64,000 nucleotides of DNA from Agelas oroides (taxonomy: Eukaryota > Porifera > Demospongiae > Agelasida > Agelasidae). Positions within the stretch are counted from its first letter, which is position 1, and every line of letters begins with the position of its first letter. The DNA is taken from NCBI GenBank assembly GCA_949130485.1, contig CASBWJ010000007.1, positions 1 to 64,000 of the forward strand, written 5' to 3'. Below the pieces are notes generated by a model. It did not search any database. It was not told the origin of the DNA and worked only from the letters and a program-made list of their open reading frames with translations. The translations under genes and the position numbers were made by a program. This document shows, piece after piece, positions 54,001 to 60,000 of the stretch.

Positions 54001-57000
54001 GTAAGACCATGTATTGTTGGATCACACACACTTTGTCCTTATATGAAGCATGTTGGTCCATGCACTGGACATACGATATACAATATATTATATATTATAA
54101 TAATATATCAGAGAAAATCTACTGTTCAACTCACAAGTGTGGGGCTCACTCACATTTGCTCCAACAGTATTACACCACCCCCCCCCCCCCTCCCCCCCCC
54201 CCCCTCCCTCCCTACCTCAAAATATCAACAGTGCAACTATTAACCCTTTTGTGTACACACATTGTATCTAAAAGCACTTTTGAAATTGCTAGAAAGATGC
54301 TGAATCATCCTGGGGCGAGCCTGAGTGAGTAACAAATTGCATTTGGAATGCCCACACAGACATGCAGCTATTCGTCCAGCTGGACTACTATGGCTACACA
54401 AGTATGGGCTAAGCTTCACAGTCAAACCATGAGCTAGCAGGGGAATCCATGCTATGTATGAGCGGTCATGCCAGACGCGTACCTGAAGCCAGTGTACATC
54501 CTGCTGTCTGTCTCACAGCCTGCGTCTTGTCACGCGATTGTCAGACTCGTACCATAGTTCAGAAAGTAAGTTGCCGTGCGTGCTGCCAATGCATTCAACT
54601 TGAATCATCATTGCTCTCGCTCTCTTTCATGCCAACCCTGCAGTCTGGCAGTAGCCCTTCACGCTCATTCTCATGGCTTAGCTGAAGTACATATCAGCGT
54701 GGACATTCAATCATCGTTAAGTATTTGAATGTGTTCATTTAATAAGTGGTCGGCCCAAACAAACCAACACATCAACAAGTCGCTCAGGCTCGCCCCAATT
54801 ACACCCCAAGTGGGGAAAAAAATGTAATAAAAAGCCACAAAAGTGCACATGCATGTCCAATGTTTTAGGCTTTCTCTCCAAGTCTGAGAGGACTTACTGA
54901 AGTTTGACACTACAGCTAGCTACAGTTACATATCATTAAGTATCTTCGGTTAAAGCACTAAGGTTGAGAGATATTCACAGAGACTATAGAGGGCCAAACA
55001 TTTACCATCGCGAAATGGGACTGATGGTGACACAGGATCTTACAGTGGCCAAACTAGGTATCTTAACATGAAGGTACTTACATTTACTAGAGATGAGCCT
55101 ATATGATTTTTTAAACCCATTGCCAACCTGAGTTATGATAAGAAATGTTGACACTTCAGTGCATGAACAATAAGCATAGCCATTGCATGTAGAGTGAAGT
55201 GAAGCGTACCTGACTTGCTATGTCATGTACACTGCTGTATGTCTAAGTAATCTGCCGACCTATGGTTTAAGTGTACAGGTGGGTGCTAATTGATGGTAAT
55301 AGAGCCATGTAGAGGTCAGATGATAAAGCCAGTAGCCTCATTCCCAGGCAAAAGCCAGCCAACTTCTATATATGGCTATAGCCATATATAGAAGTTGGCA
55401 GGTCCTGTTTAGTGTTGACAGGCTGGGCTGAAGATGGCCATGCTACTATTGTGTATCTGTATCTGAGATATGTAGGAGCTAAGAACACTACGCAAAGCCT
55501 TTTGAGAGACATCAGTTGGTGTTGTAAAGAAGCGCCGTTGCAAAGTACTGTGGATGCACAGGATGTGCTGTAGTGTAGCAAGCCAGTAGCTAAGTGCGCA
55601 CTTGACTGAGGTGTCGAAGTGACTTGTAGTTCAGTGTGGCTGTGCTGTATTGATAGTCTGCTACTAGAAAGTAGATCTAGCTTGTTAGCAATGTACTACC
55701 TTAGCCTTTATACAAGGCTCTAGAGTTGCAAGTCAGGATGAAGTTTGTGTGGCTGGATTGTGCACCTAACTCTGATCCCCTGTTCTTCAAGTACAACTTG
55801 TAGATTAACTTTCACACTACATGTATGCATGTATGCCTCTTAAGGCTTGCTTAGTAGCAATGTCTGTGCATAGCCATTGTCTGTGCTTAGCTGACTTGAT
55901 TCTGGCTAGGCTTCCACACAGTGTAGCTAGTGGGCTAGTATTTATGGCAGGACAAGCTGATGTGTCAACCTGCATTCAAGCCAGCTGCATTCAAGTCACC
56001 GTTTTCTTTCCACTTGGGGTGTAGTTAGCCTCTGAAAAAAAATTAAGAAATTGCAGGACAGAAATTTCTCAATTATTGCAACATTTTGTGCAGCCACGTA
56101 TCTGAGAAATGGCACAAGCTGTAGGGATGGTGCAAAAGAATTGTGGTGCTGTTACTTTGTTTGGCTGCCTTTTGGAAATTTCATCATTTGAAATGTTTTT
56201 CCACTTGTGTAGTATATAAAGTAAATTGTCCTTACCAATAATTGTCAAGGTTGCTGATCCTTCACTTGCAGTGATAAAGATGGATGGAGGGCCAGAATTA
56301 ACAGTAGCTGTACAGGAATAGTTACCAAACTGATCAGCATCCGCTGGACTAATTGCTAGGATTCTCTCATATCTTGATGTAGGTATTCCTGCCATTAGGG
56401 AGGGAGTGCTGCTACCAGGGAGTGTATTTCCTGCTGGTCCAGTCCAATTTATGTTCAGTGTAATATTGGTATCCACTTCTGGAGGTAGCTCAATGACACA
56501 GGTCAAGGTCAGGTTGGATCTAGCAGAGATTATACTGCTATTTTGGTCAATTGTAATGGTCACATTTGGAGAAGGAACTGTAAAGAATAGCATGGAGAGT
56601 ATGGAAACAAAATGAGATCCCAAACATTACTACATGAAATGACAGTACACTCTTACTTTGCACAGTGACGTTTGTGATAATGGTGTTATTGACAGCTCCT
56701 AAGGTAGCCTGGCAGCTGTACTGTCCACCATGAGATGTGCGTAGGGTAGTGAACTGTAGGGTGGTGGTATAGGTGGAACAGTTCACTGCCACTGTATCCC
56801 CTACAGTGATGTCACTGCTACTGTGTAGTGGGCTGTTGTTTGGGTCCAACCATTCAACAGTTGGGGTTCCTGCTGCATTCTCCAGTGTGACAGTGCAGGT
56901 GAGGTTGTAAGACTGTCCAGCAATGAAGGGACCACCAACATGGCTGATAGTAACGTCCAATGTAGGGACCACTGTGAACAAACAATTATGCACGGTGGTA

Positions 57001-60000
57001 TAACATAGGAACCACTGTGAACAAACAATATTACGCACGGTGGCATAACATAGGGACCACTGTGAATAAACAATATTATGCAGAATAGTAAGGAAAATAG
57101 AGCCTAGTAGAAGTTATAGTTATTAACCGCTCACGAGGGCTTTAGTAGATATATAAGCACACCGCCCGAGGGCGGTGTTGCTTATATATCAACTAAAGCC
57201 CGAGGGTGCGGTTAATAACTGGCTTCTAGCCCGTTTGCGCATGCGCTTCAATGTGTTGCTATGTCAGCGGTATGTTTATTTGTGAACGCAGCTGTTTTTC
57301 GAAGGTTGCACTCGTAGTCTAGCTAGCTTACAGGCACGGTAGTACTCAGTTACTTGTAGTAACAACCAGTTTTGTCGTAGCTGCGACTTTGAAACTGTTC
57401 AACACTGCGATGGGCGACGACAGCCAGTCCGGAAACGGGCCCGAGTGGCAAAGCCTTATGAGAATTGACGGCTATGCCGTGATGCTTTCTGCTGTTTTCC
57501 AACAGCGCTGTTGACAAATTATGTTTCTCAAGGCATCCTAAGTCCACGAAACAAGCCTCAAAGCTAGCTTCGTAGCCACCGTGAGCACACAGCGTTACCG
57601 GTTTGATTTTCGTCTCTTTTGGCCCGTTGGGGCTTGTCCGCGTGGCTTGTTCTCGGACTGGCTATCGCTCTCGTCGACCCATTCTGTTATCGCAATGCTG
57701 AGCGGTTGAGAATGCACATAAAAATATATATTTCTGCGTAACTCCAGGCAAATAAAGTTACCTGTACTTGATGCCCACGGGATACAAACTACAAGGCTTT
57801 ATCTGAAATATAATGCACTCTATTACATAGCAACCACATAGTAACGGGCTAGAAATATATATAATATATGCACCTTCAGCAGTGCTGGATTATGTACAGT
57901 AAAAACCTCATGTCCAGGCCTCCATCCTAGCTTTTGCCTCTTGAGCAAGGTAATGCAAATCTTGCCATGTGCAGTGACATACCTGGACATCCCAAGGCAC
58001 ACCACAATGTTTTTATTTTAATGCTATTAGGTTGTACGTAAATGCTTGAGACTTATAGCCATTAAAATTAATGTGATGGTTTAGGCCATCAGTAAAGTGA
58101 TGCTCCATCCAACTAACTGCTGCACTAGCCAACTTGTCCCGCTACAGTTCGAGATGACAGCTGTGTACAAGGACACCACATTTCCAAAACACTTTGCTTA
58201 TCGATTCTTGGAAAAAAACTTTTGTGTAGTCAACTGGCTGACTTGCATACTGTGGAGAAAGAAACTGCACAAATGTCACACATGTACCAAAGTAGATCTC
58301 TACTTAGCTAGCTACATGCAGTGAAACCCCTCTACAGCAGATGTCATAGGGACCACCACTGTTTGGTATATGGAAATATCTGTAATGCAGGGCTTCCAGT
58401 ATATTTCAAGTAGGCATGACAAAGCATACTCTGGCTGTTGAGTACAAGGGAGCCACATTTCCAGCCTCCCCCCTCCCCTTCCCAGCTGGTGAGAAGGCTA
58501 GTACTGTGAGCAACAGTGCTAATATAATTCCAGTCTTTGGACATGGTGACGGTGGCAGATAATCCTTCGTAAGTGGTAGACAAGCATCTGCATTATCAAA
58601 TAAATACTGTACCTGAAAATATCGAGGAATTGGTAAATCAGGGGGTGATTTGTATATGTTTATAAAGTACTTTGTAGAAAGTACTGACCATATGTAGCTT
58701 GCAAGACTGCTGGATAACACAGGACTGTGCTGCTATCAGCCCATCACTTATATGAGGTATTCTCTGGCTGTCTTGTGTCATGGCTGTCTTGATAAGTATT
58801 GTATAACAATTACAGAATTCATTTTCAAGAAAAGTTATATATATAGCAGCTTTATACCTTGAAAACTGGATGTGAAGTAATTATGTTCTTTTGGTGGAGC
58901 TGGAAATCAGGCTACCAATACACTCACCTTGGACAGTTACATTTCTTATGGCATTCACTGTTGATGAAGGTGTGTCAGTTGTTGACTGACAGGTGTATTG
59001 CCCTCCATGGGATGTGTGCAGAGGGTTGAAGGAGAGGGTGAGGGTGGTGGTTGAGCCAGTGGTTCTCTGGGTCTCCACTGTGGTGTCACTGCCATTGGTC
59101 ACTGCAGTGCCATTACTGGAGTACAGCCACTGAACAGTTGGTGGTACATTAGACTGAACAGTACAGGTCAGGTTGTAGGTCTCCCCAGATATTGGTAAAC
59201 CAGAGCTCAGAATGGTAATGTTGTGCAGTAACTCTGTAGAAATAGACCATGCAGGTATCCATCGTCTGTAAATCTAATGATTGCACAAGTGTCAGCAAGC
59301 CCCACACTTGAGATATGTCTGTATGTGTTTTAAGTTCACATGTGTTTATGGTATGTTGTAGCTGGCTTAGCTGGTCAGCTGTCCAGAGTTCACTAGGGTT
59401 GCATGATATTATTTTGCCATTAAGACACTATACACTGTTTCTCAGGCAATCGCGCATGCCAATTTCCACCCGCACGACAATTTTTTAATAATGGTCACGT
59501 GACAGTTTTCCCTCAAGCATGCGCATTTACCTTCGTAGCCAGTGCCTCATGTCGACTTTCAATACTTGTTGTGATACAGCTGATCAATTCAGTCTCTAGC
59601 TGTCTACAGGAAGGATGGTCTTTGTGTTGATACAAATCTGCAACAGTCTGAGGGACTTGTACTTCATGAATGAGCTGGCAACCATGGTGGAAGTCTTCAA
59701 AGAGTTTGCACAGCAACAGATGGAAGGCTGTTCTGGTTTTGTCTTCTCTGAAGACTTACGACATTTGTTTTGAGTGCTTCTGGACTGTTTCAGACTTTGA
59801 TTTCAAGGCTGATATCTTGCCAACTTCTGACTTTTTTATTCATCTGAAAGAAGGGTTAGTCTCACAAGTCAGACCCTTTCCATTTCCGTGGCAGTGTCGA
59901 TTGCATATTGGATACGAGTACTGAAGTGATCGGTGCTGCGGAAGGGTCTGCCTTGTGAGACTTAGTCAACAGTTCGTAAGCAAAAGCAGATGCAGCTCTC

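Noticed and set aside
59513-59716. 67-codon minus-strand frame with a His/Gln-rich sequence
   Set aside because: No family recognised, no splice-site support, and it lies within a repeat-bearing intron.
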